DNA of 64,000 nt from Ensifer sp. LC11 (GCF_001695835.1 NZ_MBSO01000020.1:1-64000), one strand, 5' to 3'; shown: positions 7,624 to 17,098, numbered from the stretch's first letter. The notes: generated by a model not told the origin, from the sequence alone. Made by a program: numbers and translations.

Positions 7624-9633
7624 TTAGGATCGAACGCCGTTTCTTACTGGAATGCGCGGTGTGTGCGTGGGGGTATGGAACGTCGCTGCAGGTGCTGGAC
7701 GACCGACGTGGAAGCCCTGCACGTGATCGATCCGGAAGCGCCGCATCAGCGCCAGCTGCTCGTCGGTCTCCACGCCCTCGATCAGGATCTTGTGACCTCG
7801 GTTGCGCACAAGCCCGATGATATCCTGGAGCATGGCGCGACCTTTCGGCGTGGCACAATCGTGCAGGAACGATCGGTCGATCTTCACGGTGTCGAAGTCG
7901 ATCAGGCGCAGCCAGGAAAGACCGGCGAAGCCGGTTCCGAAATCGTCCAGCCAGATCCGGATGCCGAGCGTCTCCAGATCACTGATGCAGCGCAGGATGC
8001 CTGAATGCATTTCCATCTCTAGTCCCTCGGTGATCTCGAAGGCGAGGCGGCTGCCGGCAACGCCGGTCTCTCCCAGGATCGCGGCGACCGATGTTGCAAA
8101 GCCCGGGGTCTTCAATTGGATCGGCGAGACGTTGACGCTGACGAGAGGAACGTGGTTGTCGACCAGCAGTTCGCGGCACACGGTCTTGATCGCCCAGCGA
8201 CCGAGGTCGAGAATGGCGCCGGTCCGCTCGGCGACCGGGATGAACAGGCTCGGCGGAACCGAGGTGCCGTCCAGCATTGTCAGGCGCATCAGGGCCTCGA
8301 CCGCGTCGACCTCTCCGGTCATCATGTTTTTGATCGGCTGGTAGACGAGGGACACGAGGTTCTGGTCGATCGCGATCTTTAGGAGCGCTGCGATGTTCTC
8401 GCTCTCGTCGCTGCTTTGCGGATCGTTCGGATCGAACAGCTTGGCGCAGTTTCGGCCACTCGCCTTTGCGGCGTAAAGCGCGCGGTCGGCCTCGTGAATG
8501 ATCTTCTCGAGTTTGGCGCCGGTGTGGTTGCGGGTGAAGGCAGCGCCGACGCTGACGGTGACGATCGAGACGCCGTCGCGTCGCTGCTCGTGCATCAGTC
8601 CCATGTTTTCGACGGTTCGGCAGATGACCTCTGCAAGCTCGGCCGCCTGTTCCCGGGTGTCGAGGCGAGCGAGGACGATAAACTCCTCGCCACCGTAACG
8701 GCCGATCGAGCCGTTGTAGTCCTTGATGGCCTCGCCCAGCGCATTGGCCACAAGAATGAGGCAGCGATCGCCCTCCTGATGGCCGTAACAGTCGTTGTAT
8801 TTCTTGAAGAAATCGACGTCGATCAGCATGGCAGCGAAGTTCTTTCCGAGCTTCTGCCAATCGTTCCAGTAGTCACGCAGCTGCTGATCGATGGCGCGGC
8901 GATTGTCGAGACCGGTCAAGGGATCGGTATTGGACAGTCGCAGCAGGGCCATGCCTCGTTCGGAGGCTTCGTTCTGCTGGATCTTCGCCTCGAAGGCGTT
9001 GAGGAAAACCTTGTAGCGCTCGCGGTTGAGCTTCCAATTCACATAGGACGTGAAGACGAAGCACGAGACGTAGAACGTCCCGAAGGCGATCAGATAGGAC
9101 GGATCGTGTTCGGAGAAGAACGAGAGCGCGATGAAGAAGGTCACCAGGACGATGCTGGACGCGATCACCGAGAGGCGAAAGCGAAAGCTGAAGAAGAGAT
9201 TGGCACCCATCATGAAGATGGCGCCAAAGATCATGTAGTAGGACATGCTGCCCGTGTCGGCGGTCATCATCGCAGGAACGAGCCAGCCGACGTAGCCGAA
9301 AACGAGAGCTGCAGCGCAAGTGCCATCGAGCCATTTGGTCCGGGCCTTTAGCCGGAACAGGATCTCAAAGGTCAAAAGCGCACCAAGACCGACGATGAGG
9401 CGAGCGACGATCGTATAGAACGCGACGTCGGGAATGAGCAGGATGTCGGGGATGAAGAAAAGCAGATAGACGACGACGGCAACCCACAACCCTTGTCTCG
9501 TCGCAGCGCGCCGGCCGGCCTCGCCCTCCATGCGATAGAGGGTCTGAAGCTCAGCCAGATGCGGCCTGTGCGGCTGCTTGTGTAGGTCGATGTCAACTAC
9601 GTCGGCCAACGTGTGCTTCATGCACTGATCCAT
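7624..9633 (-). CDS. membrane GGDEF-EAL protein (c-di-GMP cyclase/phosphodiesterase)
   Basis: A 669-aa protein. Residues about 45-205 form about six transmembrane helices (for example VAVVVYLLFFIPDILLIPDV). The GGDEF domain (about 235-400) keeps the active-site variant RYGGEEF and the metal site IDVDFFKKYND. The EAL domain (about 410-655) has EALMR, SVNVSP, FEITE, LDDFGTG, KIDRSF and IEGVET, so the metal and catalytic residues of a phosphodiesterase appear intact. Both activities are therefore possible. It would adjust c-di-GMP at the inner membrane in response to a signal sensed by its N-terminus. c-di-GMP controls exopolysaccharide and motility in rhizobia, which fits the polysaccharide locus 12 kb away, but that link is inference. 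Confidence 0.93.
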   Translation of the reverse strand: MDQCMKHTLADVVDIDLHKQPHRPHLAELQTLYRMEGEAGRRAATRQGLWVAVVVYLLFFIPDILLIPDVAFYTIVARLIVGLGALLTFEILFRLKARTKWLDGTCAAALVFGYVGWLVPAMMTADTGSMSYYMIFGAIFMMGANLFFSFRFRLSVIASSIVLVTFFIALSFFSEHDPSYLIAFGTFYVSCFVFTSYVNWKLNRERYKVFLNAFEAKIQQNEASERGMALLRLSNTDPLTGLDNRRAIDQQLRDYWNDWQKLGKNFAAMLIDVDFFKKYNDCYGHQEGDRCLILVANALGEAIKDYNGSIGRYGGEEFIVLARLDTREQAAELAEVICRTVENMGLMHEQRRDGVSIVTVSVGAAFTRNHTGAKLEKIIHEADRALYAAKASGRNCAKLFDPNDPQSSDESENIAALLKIAIDQNLVSLVYQPIKNMMTGEVDAVEALMRLTMLDGTSVPPSLFIPVAERTGAILDLGRWAIKTVCRELLVDNHVPLVSVNVSPIQLKTPGFATSVAAILGETGVAGSRLAFEITEGLEMEMHSGILRCISDLETLGIRIWLDDFGTGFAGLSWLRLIDFDTVKIDRSFLHDCATPKGRAMLQDIIGLVRNRGHKILIEGVETDEQLALMRRFRIDHVQGFHVGRPAPAATFHTPTHTPRIPVRNGVRS

Positions 9634-9933
9634 CGAGTTGCGTCACGGTCAACGGAATTTGTCGTCGCTTTTCCATCAATAGACGCTGTTTCGGACACTC
9701 CCTGCGTGCTCTCCGCGCGCAAGATGCAACAAGGGCGGGAAACGCTGCGAGGCATGATAGGGGGTGTCCATTAAGTTTTGTTAAATTAATGGGCTAGGAA
9801 GCCTGTGATTCGGCATCACCCAAAGGGATGAGACACAGGAATTTACCTTATTATATACAAAAACTTGCAATCCGAGCCGTAATGCGCGCATCTTCGCGAC
9901 TATTGTTAACAAACCTTTAACGGATGGTCTCGC
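9634..9933. other. divergent intergenic region, GGDEF-EAL / methyltransferase
   Basis: 300 bp between divergent genes. It becomes AT-rich toward 9770-9870. It must hold promoters for both genes. I found no palindrome long enough to call an operator, and no RNA gene. Confidence 0.4.
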
Positions 9934-10977
9934 GTGCGCCAATTTCAGACTGTTTTCGACGGTCAGAGCCTCATTACTCCCAAGGCTATGGCCGATGAGT
10001 TCGTTTCGCCCCGCGGCGAGCGGCATGATGAACAGCTCTCGACCGGCAAGGCCGAGCTTGCATTGATACTCAGGGTCGCTCAGGAACAATTTATTCAACG
10101 AACGGAGCCGGCGAAGATCATCGACCGCCTTGCGGCCGCTCTCCACGAAGTTCGTGCCAAATACCACCCGACCGTGTGGCAGGAATTAATCCAGATTGCG
10201 CAGGATCACCCGGTCTCGGAATACTTCCTGCAAGATCCCTTCACGCGTTGGTCCTTCGAAAAGCCGAGGGGCTATTCGGGCGACGCACAGTTGCTCGACT
10301 TCATCTATGGCCACGCCAGCGTTGCCGGGGAAATCGAGCGGGCGTCACCCGTCGGGCGTGCCCTTTACGATTATACCAAGGACGCGTCCTCGTCGGTGGC
10401 TGTGCGTGAGCGTCGCGATCTCCTGACGCGCCATGTCGACGAGATCGCGGCAGGCCGCGGAGGCGAGGCGGAGATCCTGACGATTGCCGCCGGTCACCTT
10501 CGCGAAGCCAATCGCTCGGCGGCGCTGCAGGAGCGGCGGATCAAGCGCTGGGTGGCGCTCGATCAGGATCCGCTCAGTGTCGGATCGATCAGCCGCGATT
10601 TCGCGGGCACGGCGATTGAAGCGGTTGACGGTTCCGTCCGCAGCCTGCTCGGCCGGGACCAGAAGCTCGGCAAATTCGATTTCATCTATGCTGCCGGTCT
10701 CTACGACTATCTTGCCGACAAGGTGGCCATCAAGCTGACGCATCGCTGCCTGCAGATGCTGAAACCGAATGGCGTGTTCCTGTTTGCCAATTTCGCGACG
10801 GATATCGGCGTCGACGGTTACATGGAATCGTTCATGAACTGGGCGCTGTTGCTGCGCTCCGAGGCGGACATGTGGAACATCATCCACAAGAGTGCCGGCA
10901 AGGCTGCGATCGACGCTCGCGTCTTCTTCGGTGCTAACAGGAACATCGTCTACGGCATCATCCAGAAGCATTCCTGA
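9934..10977 (+). CDS. class I SAM-dependent methyltransferase-like protein
   Basis: A 347-aa protein with a GTG start at 9934; an ATG at 9988 (MADEFVSP) is an alternative. The N-terminal half is helical with WEKPRGYSGD-like signature (here FEKPRGYSGDAQLLDF), and the C-terminal half is a Rossmann methyltransferase: EILTIAAGHLREANRSA as motif I, WVALDQDPLSV as the acidic loop, FDFIYAAGLYDYL as motif IV and MLKPNGVFLFANFA as the following strand. Similar proteins are often labelled '3-hydroxypalmitic acid methyl ester' (PhcB-like) synthases, but that name may not apply here. Motif I is atypical (AAGHLRE rather than GxGxG). It is monocistronic, with its own terminator at 11030-11066. Confidence 0.65.
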   Translation: MRQFQTVFDGQSLITPKAMADEFVSPRGERHDEQLSTGKAELALILRVAQEQFIQRTEPAKIIDRLAAALHEVRAKYHPTVWQELIQIAQDHPVSEYFLQDPFTRWSFEKPRGYSGDAQLLDFIYGHASVAGEIERASPVGRALYDYTKDASSSVAVRERRDLLTRHVDEIAAGRGGEAEILTIAAGHLREANRSAALQERRIKRWVALDQDPLSVGSISRDFAGTAIEAVDGSVRSLLGRDQKLGKFDFIYAAGLYDYLADKVAIKLTHRCLQMLKPNGVFLFANFATDIGVDGYMESFMNWALLLRSEADMWNIIHKSAGKAAIDARVFFGANRNIVYGIIQKHS

Positions 10978-11029
10978 CACTGCTTCCGTGCACGCCTCCA
11001 TCGGGCGAAAGCCGGGGCTTGAAACCAGG

Positions 11030-11066
11030 ACCGCAGCGAGATGTTACTCGCTGCGGTTTTCTATTT
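11030..11066 (+). terminator. intrinsic terminator after methyltransferase gene
   Basis: ACCGCAGCGAG (11030-11040) and CTCGCTGCGGT (11047-11057) form a perfect 11-bp stem with a 6-nt loop, followed by TTTCTATTTT. It ends the methyltransferase transcript just before the convergent tetR gene. Confidence 0.92.
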
Positions 11067-11081
11067 TGCGGACGATTGACG

Positions 11082-11675
11082 CTATGGACGGAGAAAACGG
11101 GTTAGCAGACGGCGCAGCATCAAGCCTTCGTCCTTCGGCCTGAAACCGGGATCGACCGCGACCCTGCTGAAAATACCGTCGATGATCGCGGCGATCCAGC
11201 GAGCGGCACCAGCGGCATCGATAGTCTGATCGATCTGGCTCCGGCTCGCCGCACCGCGAAGCAAGGCTGCGAGCGCCGCCTGCAACTCCGCATCATTCCT
11301 CGCGGCAAGCGTTCCGATGCGCTCGTCACGCATGGCTTCGGCGGCGATTTCCAGCGCAAGACTTGAAAAGGTGGGATCGCTCGCAAGTTCGAGAACCGTG
11401 TCCATAAAGCCCAGCAATGCGGCCAACAGGTCCTGCTCTTCACTCAGTTTTCGAAAGATCTCCGCCGTTTCTTGACGTTCCTCCTCCACGATTGCGGCGA
11501 TGATGGTGTGCTTGGTCGGGAAATAATGGAAGAGATTGCCTGGGCTCATGCCCGCTTCGGCGCAGATTTCGGCGGTCGACGTGCCATGAAAGCCCTTGCG
11601 CGAGAAGCAGGTGATCGCCGCATCCAGGATCAGTCGACGCTTGGCGGCGTGTTTTTCGGGGTCGACCCTGCGCAT
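11082..11675 (-). CDS. TetR/AcrR family transcriptional repressor
   Basis: A 197-aa protein. The N-terminal TetR helix-turn-helix is clear: ILDAAITCFSRKGFHGTSTA then EICAEAGMSPGNLFHYFPTK. The C-terminal half is an all-helical ligand-binding domain. I use the ATG at 11675 because GGGAGAA sits seven bases upstream; ATGs at 11681 and 11702 are in frame. The gene is divergent from the HlyD/RND efflux operon, with a 28-bp inverted repeat in between, so it very likely represses that operon and probably itself until a pump substrate binds. Confidence 0.92.
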   Translation of the reverse strand: MRRVDPEKHAAKRRLILDAAITCFSRKGFHGTSTAEICAEAGMSPGNLFHYFPTKHTIIAAIVEEERQETAEIFRKLSEEQDLLAALLGFMDTVLELASDPTFSSLALEIAAEAMRDERIGTLAARNDAELQAALAALLRGAASRSQIDQTIDAAGAARWIAAIIDGIFSRVAVDPGFRPKDEGLMLRRLLTRFLRP

Positions 11676-11705
11676 CAGCATTTCTCCCTGTGGGGCAGAC
11701 ACTTT

Positions 11706-11714
11706 ATTAGACTA
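11706..11714. promoter_or_regulatory. possible second TetR half-site pair
   Basis: TTAGACTAA is a 9-bp palindrome just upstream of the tetR start. Its half TTAGA matches the half-site inside the larger inverted repeat at 11835-11862. It could allow autorepression; this is inference. Confidence 0.35.
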
Positions 11715-11834
11715 AGCACTCTGATTTCGTATGGAGGGCGGTCGGTGTCAAGCTTGCCTGTGGCCCGGAGCGCCGCCATCTTCCCGCAATGCTAGTGTGC
11801 AATTTGCCTTACAATTGACGCGTTTGGTCGATCA

Positions 11835-11862
11835 AATTATTAGATCGAGTAATCTAATAATT
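11835..11862. promoter_or_regulatory. TetR operator for the RND efflux operon
   Basis: AATTATTAGAT and ATCTAATAATT are perfect 11-bp inverted arms separated by six bases (CGAGTA). The site lies about 80 bp upstream of the efflux operon start and about 160 bp from the divergent tetR start. Length and symmetry are typical of a TetR-family operator, and its AT-rich sequence stands out from its surroundings. Confidence 0.8.
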
Positions 11863-11940
11863 ATAGAGCGTGTTTCGTACGACCTTTGGTCCGGCCGCAC
11901 CGACAGGCTGCGATCCGCCACCCCATGGAAAGCCAATGAA

Positions 11941-13104
11941 ATGAGATGCACTAATGAGTTGAACGTCGTGCTTGCCGCCTGGCTTGTGCTCGCCATGACC
12001 GGGAGCGCGGCCCATGCCTCCGGGCAGGCGGCTGCTTCCGTTCCGGTCGACAGTGCCGCCATGGCCCGTACGGTATCGACGCTTGTCGCCGATAGCCGCC
12101 CGCAGCAATGGACCAGATCCTTCGCCGGCATCTTCGTCGCTCGCGAGGAAATCGCCGTCGGTACGACACTCACCGACCAGCGCATCGCCAAGGTCGAGGT
12201 CGAGATCGGCGACCGGGTCGCAGCCGGCCAGGTGCTTGCGCGCCTTGAAACCGAAATGCTGGAAAATCTGCTGCGCGAAGCCGAGGGGCGGGTGGCACGC
12301 GCCGGCGCCACGATGGCGCGGGAGGAGGAGACGGTTACGCAGGAACAGAGGAAGCTCTCGCGCGCCCGTCAGCTCAGCCACCTCCAGGCTGCGACCACGC
12401 TCGAGGAGCGCGTCTCGGCCCTCGCCATCGCCGAGCAGGCAGTGAAGGTGGCACGCGCCGATTACGAGCAGGCGGAGGCACTCGAAGCCGAGGCGCGCCG
12501 CAAGCTCGAACGGGCTGTCATCCTGGCGCCGGCAGCCGGCATTGTCTCCGAGCGGCTTGCCCGCGCCGGTGCACTTGCGGGGACGGATCCCCTGGTCAAG
12601 CTGATCCGCGATGGCGAGATCGAGTTCGCCGCCGAAGTGCCGGAGACCGAACTGTCGCTGCTTGCCGTCGGCCAATCGGTGAAGGTCAAGCTCTCCGGCC
12701 GGAGCGACTGGATCGCAGGGCGGGTGCGGGTGATCAATCCGAAGATCGACCGCGAAACCCGGCTTGGAAACGCCCAGATCACGCTCGACACCGGCAATCC
12801 GCCCTTCGCCGGCACCTTCGGCCGCGCTGCGATCGTGATCGCCGAGCGCAGCGCCATCATGGTCGACGATTCCGCGCTGCTTTACGGGGCACACGACGGA
12901 GCGGTCTCGATCTTCGTCGTCGAAAACGGTCACGTCGTTCGCAAGGTGGTCAAGCCGGGCATGCGCCAGGGCGGAAAGGTCGAGATCGTCTCCGGTCTTG
13001 CAGCCGGCGATCGTGTCGTTCTCAAGGCCGGCGTGTCGCTTCGCGAAGGCGAGGCGGTGGCAACGAAAGACGTTCAGCCTATGCAGACGGGCAACGCGCA
13101 ATGA
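11941..13104 (+). CDS. RND efflux periplasmic adaptor (HlyD/MexE family)
   Basis: A 387-aa protein. I use the ATG at 11941 because a Sec signal peptide follows directly (NVVLAAWLVLAMTGSAAHAS); the longer frame reads through non-coding sequence. The order is that of membrane fusion proteins: a barrel-sandwich half (VAAGQVLARLETEMLENLLR), an alpha hairpin rich in Glu, Arg and Ala (about residues 90-165), the second sandwich half (VILAPAAGIVSERLARAGAL), a beta barrel (QSVKVKLSGRSDWIAGRVRV) and a membrane-proximal domain. It links the RND pump to an outer-membrane channel, which is not encoded nearby. Its stop overlaps the start of the pump gene by four bases. Confidence 0.92.
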   Translation: MRCTNELNVVLAAWLVLAMTGSAAHASGQAAASVPVDSAAMARTVSTLVADSRPQQWTRSFAGIFVAREEIAVGTTLTDQRIAKVEVEIGDRVAAGQVLARLETEMLENLLREAEGRVARAGATMAREEETVTQEQRKLSRARQLSHLQAATTLEERVSALAIAEQAVKVARADYEQAEALEAEARRKLERAVILAPAAGIVSERLARAGALAGTDPLVKLIRDGEIEFAAEVPETELSLLAVGQSVKVKLSGRSDWIAGRVRVINPKIDRETRLGNAQITLDTGNPPFAGTFGRAAIVIAERSAIMVDDSALLYGAHDGAVSIFVVENGHVVRKVVKPGMRQGGKVEIVSGLAAGDRVVLKAGVSLREGEAVATKDVQPMQTGNAQ

Positions 13105-16100
13105 CCAGCAACATATCCGCCTGGGCGATCCGAAAGCCCGTTCCGACGATCGTCCTGTTCGTCGTTCTGACGCTGATGGGAATTGCCTCGTTCATCAGGC
13201 TGCCGGTTAACGCCAATCCGAGCGTCTCGTTTCCGATCGTCACAGTGACGGTCACCCAGCCGAGCGCGCAGCCGGCCGAAATGGAAACACAGGTGACGCG
13301 CCGCGTCGAAGGGGTTGCCGCCGGCCTCGCCGGTGTCAGTCACATCCGCTCGACCATTGCCAACGGCGTCTCGACGACCACGGTCGAATTCAAGATCGGC
13401 ACCGATCCCGACCGCGCGGCCAACGACGTGCGTGAGGCCGTCGCGCAGATCCGGGCAGACCTGCCGCAGTCCATCCAGGAACCGATCGTCTCGCGCCTCG
13501 ATGTCGACGGCAGTGCCATTGTCTATTACGCCGTCCGCGCTCCGAACATGTCGGAAGTGGAATTGTCCTGGTTCGTCGACGACACGATCAACAGTGAACT
13601 GCTGACGCTGCCCGGCGTGCAGAAGGTGCAGCGACTGGGTGGCGTCAACCGGGAGGTCAGGGTTTCACTCAACCCCGAGCGTCTGCTGGCGCTTGGCGTG
13701 ACGGCGGACCAGGTGAACACGGCGCTCAGGGAAATCAACACGAACATCCCGAGCGGGCGCGGCGAAATCGGCGGGCGCGAGCAGTCCATTCGTACCGTCG
13801 GCAGCGCCGGTTCGGTTGAAGAGCTTTCGCGGCTGTCGATCCCGCTCACGGGCGGCCGATGGGTGCAGCTCTCCGACATCGCGACCATCGAAGACACATC
13901 CTCCGAACCGCGCAATTTCGCGCGCGTCGATGGCGCGCCTGTCGTCAGCTTTGCCGTTTCGCGCAGCAAGGGGGCGAGCGACACCGTCGTCGCCGAGGCC
14001 GTCATCCAGCGGCTGAAGGAGATCCAGGCGCGCACGCCCGGCGTCGAAATGACGGAGCTGATCTCGCTCGTCGAGTACACGCAGGAAAGCTACGATGCCG
14101 CCGTGACCGCCCTCATCGAAGGCGCGCTCCTGACGGTCGTCGTGGTCTTTGCCTTCCTGCGCAACTGGCGTGCCACGCTGATCTCCGCCCTTGCCATGCC
14201 GCTCTCCATCCTGCCGACTTTCGCAGTGATGGACCTGCTTGGTTTCACGCTCAACAGCATCAGCCTTCTGGCGCTGACGCTTGTCATCGGCATTCTCGTC
14301 GACGACGCGATCGTCGAGATCGAGAATATCGAGCGCCACGTTGACATGGGCAAGCGCCCGTTCATCGCGGCGATCGACGCGGCGGATGCGATCGGGCTCG
14401 CGATCGTCGCGACGACCCTGACGATCGTCGCGGTTTTCGCTCCGGTCAGCTTCATCGGCGGCGCGGTCGGGCAATATTTCAAGCAATTCGGCCTGACCGT
14501 CGCGATTGCCGTGTTGTTCTCGCTGCTGGTGGCACGGCTGCTGACGCCGCTGATGGCGGCCTACCTGCTGCGGCCGCGGGCCGGGCACGGCCACGCCGGC
14601 AAGCCTTCGCGCACCGCGGATGCCTATCGCCGCCTGCTCGGCTGGACGCTCGACCATCGCAAGACCGCCCTGTCGCTGGTCGCGCTGATCTTCATCGGCT
14701 CGATTGCGCTCCTGACCATGCTGCCGACCGGTTTCCTTCCGACAAGCGACAGCAACGTGTCGCAGCTCAAGATCACGCTGCCGCCGGGAACGAGGCTCGA
14801 AGAAACGGCTCGCATTTCCGACGACCTCGTCGGCAAGATCAGGCAAAGACCGGAGGTCGAGAGCGTCCTGGCGACCGCAGAAAACCTCAACGAGGTGTCG
14901 CTGCGTATCAAGCTCAAGCCGCGCAAGGAGCGCGGACTCGACCGCAAGTCCTTCGAGCTGTCGCTACGGCCCTTGCTGGCGTCCGCCCCCGATATCCAGG
15001 CGACCTTCTCCTCGGTTGAGGGCGCGAAGGACCTTTCTATCTACCTGACGAGCGACGACCCGGAAGCTCTGATGGCATCGGTGCGGCGGCTTGAAAAGGA
15101 GATGCAGGCGCTGCCAGGGCTGGTCAGCGTCCGGTCGACGGAGCCGTTGCTTTCGCCCGAACTGCTGGTCAAGCCGCGCTTCGACGAGGCGGCCAGGCTC
15201 GGCGTCTCCGTGACGTCGATCGGCACCGTCGCCCGCATCGCAACGATGGGCGACAGCGAGAGCAACTCGGCGCGCTTCAACCTCGGCAATCGTCAGGTGC
15301 CGATCCGGGTGATGCTCGATCAGTCGGCGCGCGGCGACTTCGACATGCTGCGCAATCTGAGGGTCGGCACGAACGCCGGTACCGTGGTGCCGTTGACCTC
15401 CGTCGCCGACATTTCCTTCGGCGCCGAGGAAAGCAGTGTCGAACGCCTCGACCGTAAGCGGCTGATCGCCGTGGAGGCCAACCTCAACGGCATTACGCTT
15501 GGGACTGCCTTCGAAGCGATCTCGGCACTGCCGGCGATGACCGAGCTGCCACCGGGCGTGTCGCAGGCCAATTACGGCGAAGCGGAGTACATGTCGGAGA
15601 TGTTCCGCAACTTCGCGCTCGCGCTTCTGGCCGGCATCCTCATGGTTGCGGCGGTTCTGGTGCTGCTTTTCAAGGACTTCCTGCAGCCGGTCACCATTCT
15701 GGTGGCCCTGCCGCTGTCGATCGGCGGCGCTGCGTTGGCCTTGCTGCTCTTCGGCGCCGCGCTCGATCTGTCCTCGACGATCGGCATCCTGATGCTGATG
15801 GGGATCGTCTGCAAGAACTCGATCCTGCTCGTCGACCATGCAATCGAGTGCCGCAAGGAAGGTGCCGATCGGCGCACGGCGTTGCTGACGGCGGGCGTCA
15901 CCCGTGCCCGGCCGATCATCATGACCACCATCGCCATGGTGGCTGGCATGGTGCCCGCCGCAATCGGCGTCGGTGCCGATGCCGCCTTCCGTGCGCCGAT
16001 GGCGATCGCCGTCATCGGCGGGCTCATCACCTCGACCGCTCTGAGCCTTGTGTTCGTGCCTGTGATGTTCACCGTGATGGACGACATCAACTCGAAGCTC

Positions 16101-16199
16101 GGGCGACGACTGAAGCGGTTTTCCTCGGTGACGGACGAGGATCACGCGGCGGATGCCGCCCGAATTGGTCGGGAGGGCGCACACGGCGTTGCCGGCTAG
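13101..16199 (+). CDS. RND family efflux transporter, inner-membrane pump
   Basis: A 1032-aa protein, normal length for the AcrB/MexF superfamily. It has the first helix near residue 15, a large periplasmic loop (about 40-330), helices 2-6 starting around ALLTVVVVFAFLRNWRATLI, and the proton-relay motif GILVDDAIVEIENIERH in helix 4. A second periplasmic loop and helices 8-12 follow (IGILMLMGIVCKNSILLVDH; TRARPIIMTTIAMVAGMVPA). It would use the proton gradient to export a toxic compound or metabolite. The substrate cannot be read from the sequence. It is translationally coupled to the adaptor (ATGA overlap) and probably under the divergent TetR. Confidence 0.95.
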   Translation: MTSNISAWAIRKPVPTIVLFVVLTLMGIASFIRLPVNANPSVSFPIVTVTVTQPSAQPAEMETQVTRRVEGVAAGLAGVSHIRSTIANGVSTTTVEFKIGTDPDRAANDVREAVAQIRADLPQSIQEPIVSRLDVDGSAIVYYAVRAPNMSEVELSWFVDDTINSELLTLPGVQKVQRLGGVNREVRVSLNPERLLALGVTADQVNTALREINTNIPSGRGEIGGREQSIRTVGSAGSVEELSRLSIPLTGGRWVQLSDIATIEDTSSEPRNFARVDGAPVVSFAVSRSKGASDTVVAEAVIQRLKEIQARTPGVEMTELISLVEYTQESYDAAVTALIEGALLTVVVVFAFLRNWRATLISALAMPLSILPTFAVMDLLGFTLNSISLLALTLVIGILVDDAIVEIENIERHVDMGKRPFIAAIDAADAIGLAIVATTLTIVAVFAPVSFIGGAVGQYFKQFGLTVAIAVLFSLLVARLLTPLMAAYLLRPRAGHGHAGKPSRTADAYRRLLGWTLDHRKTALSLVALIFIGSIALLTMLPTGFLPTSDSNVSQLKITLPPGTRLEETARISDDLVGKIRQRPEVESVLATAENLNEVSLRIKLKPRKERGLDRKSFELSLRPLLASAPDIQATFSSVEGAKDLSIYLTSDDPEALMASVRRLEKEMQALPGLVSVRSTEPLLSPELLVKPRFDEAARLGVSVTSIGTVARIATMGDSESNSARFNLGNRQVPIRVMLDQSARGDFDMLRNLRVGTNAGTVVPLTSVADISFGAEESSVERLDRKRLIAVEANLNGITLGTAFEAISALPAMTELPPGVSQANYGEAEYMSEMFRNFALALLAGILMVAAVLVLLFKDFLQPVTILVALPLSIGGAALALLLFGAALDLSSTIGILMLMGIVCKNSILLVDHAIECRKEGADRRTALLTAGVTRARPIIMTTIAMVAGMVPAAIGVGADAAFRAPMAIAVIGGLITSTALSLVFVPVMFTVMDDINSKLGRRLKRFSSVTDEDHAADAARIGREGAHGVAG

Positions 16200-16286
16200 A
16201 AAGCGATGCCGGGAAACCCGTGAACGGTTTTCCGCCACTTAGATGCTCCTGCCGCACGGAAGTGCGTGGCATGGCCGCCGACAAAC

Positions 16287-16331
16287 CTTGAAGCGCGCCG
16301 CACGGGTTCAATCCGTGCGGCGCGCTTCAAG
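16287..16331. terminator. bidirectional hairpin between efflux and siderophore operons
   Basis: CTTGAAGCGCGCCGCACGG (16287-16305) and its exact reverse complement (16313-16331) form a perfect 19-bp stem with a 7-nt loop (GTTCAAT). It separates two convergent operons. No long T run follows on either side, so termination may depend on the very stable stem; it may also protect 3' ends. Confidence 0.7.
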
Positions 16332-16339
16332 CGTTCGGT

Positions 16340-17098
16340 CTATTCGAAGTAATTGACGAGCCGCGTCTCGCCGACGGCGTGAACGCGGCAGTCGACGCCG
16401 AAGATCGCCTCCAGCCGGGAGGGCACGATCATATCTTCCGGCGTTCCCTCGAAGGCGAGGCGACCGCCCTGCATCGCAACGATGCGGTCGGAATAGGCCG
16501 AGGCGAAGTTGATGTCGTGCAGCACGACGACGACGGTCTTGGCGAAATCATCGGCGAGACGGCGCAGAAGCCTCATCGTCTCGACCGCGTGCTTGATGTC
16601 GAGATTGTTGAGCGGTTCGTCGAACAGCATGTAGTCGGTGTCCTGGCATAGCACCATGGCGATGAAGGCGCGCTGGCGTTGGCCGCCGGAGAGTTCGTCG
16701 AGAAAGCGGTTCGCGAAGGGTTCGAGCCCGAGATAGGCGATCGAGCGATCGATGTGCTCGGCATCGACTACCGTCAGCCGCCCCTTGGAATAGGGGTAGC
16801 GGCCGAAGGCGACGAGGTCGCGCACGCTGAGGCGGGCGGTGATGTGATTGTCCTGGCGCATGATCGAAAGCCGCCGGGCAAGCACGTCGCCGGCTGCGCG
16901 GCTGACGTCGAGGCCATCGACCAGCACTTTGCCGCGATCCATCGGCATCAGCCGGCTGACCATCGACAACAGTGTCGACTTGCCGGCACCATTGGGGCCG
17001 ATGATCGAGGTCAGGCCACCGGCGGGCAGCGTCAGCGACACCCGGTCCACGACCGCGTTGCCGTCATAGGATTTCGTTACCTCTTGGATTTCGATCAT
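16340..17098 (-). CDS. ferric-siderophore ABC transporter ATPase
   Basis: A 252-aa ATPase starting at the ATG at 17098, which overlaps the stop of the upstream permease gene (ATGA). It has Walker A GPNGAGKST, Q loop SIMRQDNHIT, signature LSGGQRQRAF, Walker B YMLFDEPLNNLD and the switch His in VVVLHDINFA. It resembles FepC/FecE/YclP-type ATPases. As third gene of the set it energises uptake of a ferric chelate. A longer frame exists upstream but lies within the permease gene. Confidence 0.94.
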   Translation of the reverse strand: MIEIQEVTKSYDGNAVVDRVSLTLPAGGLTSIIGPNGAGKSTLLSMVSRLMPMDRGKVLVDGLDVSRAAGDVLARRLSIMRQDNHITARLSVRDLVAFGRYPYSKGRLTVVDAEHIDRSIAYLGLEPFANRFLDELSGGQRQRAFIAMVLCQDTDYMLFDEPLNNLDIKHAVETMRLLRRLADDFAKTVVVVLHDINFASAYSDRIVAMQGGRLAFEGTPEDMIVPSRLEAIFGVDCRVHAVGETRLVNYFE

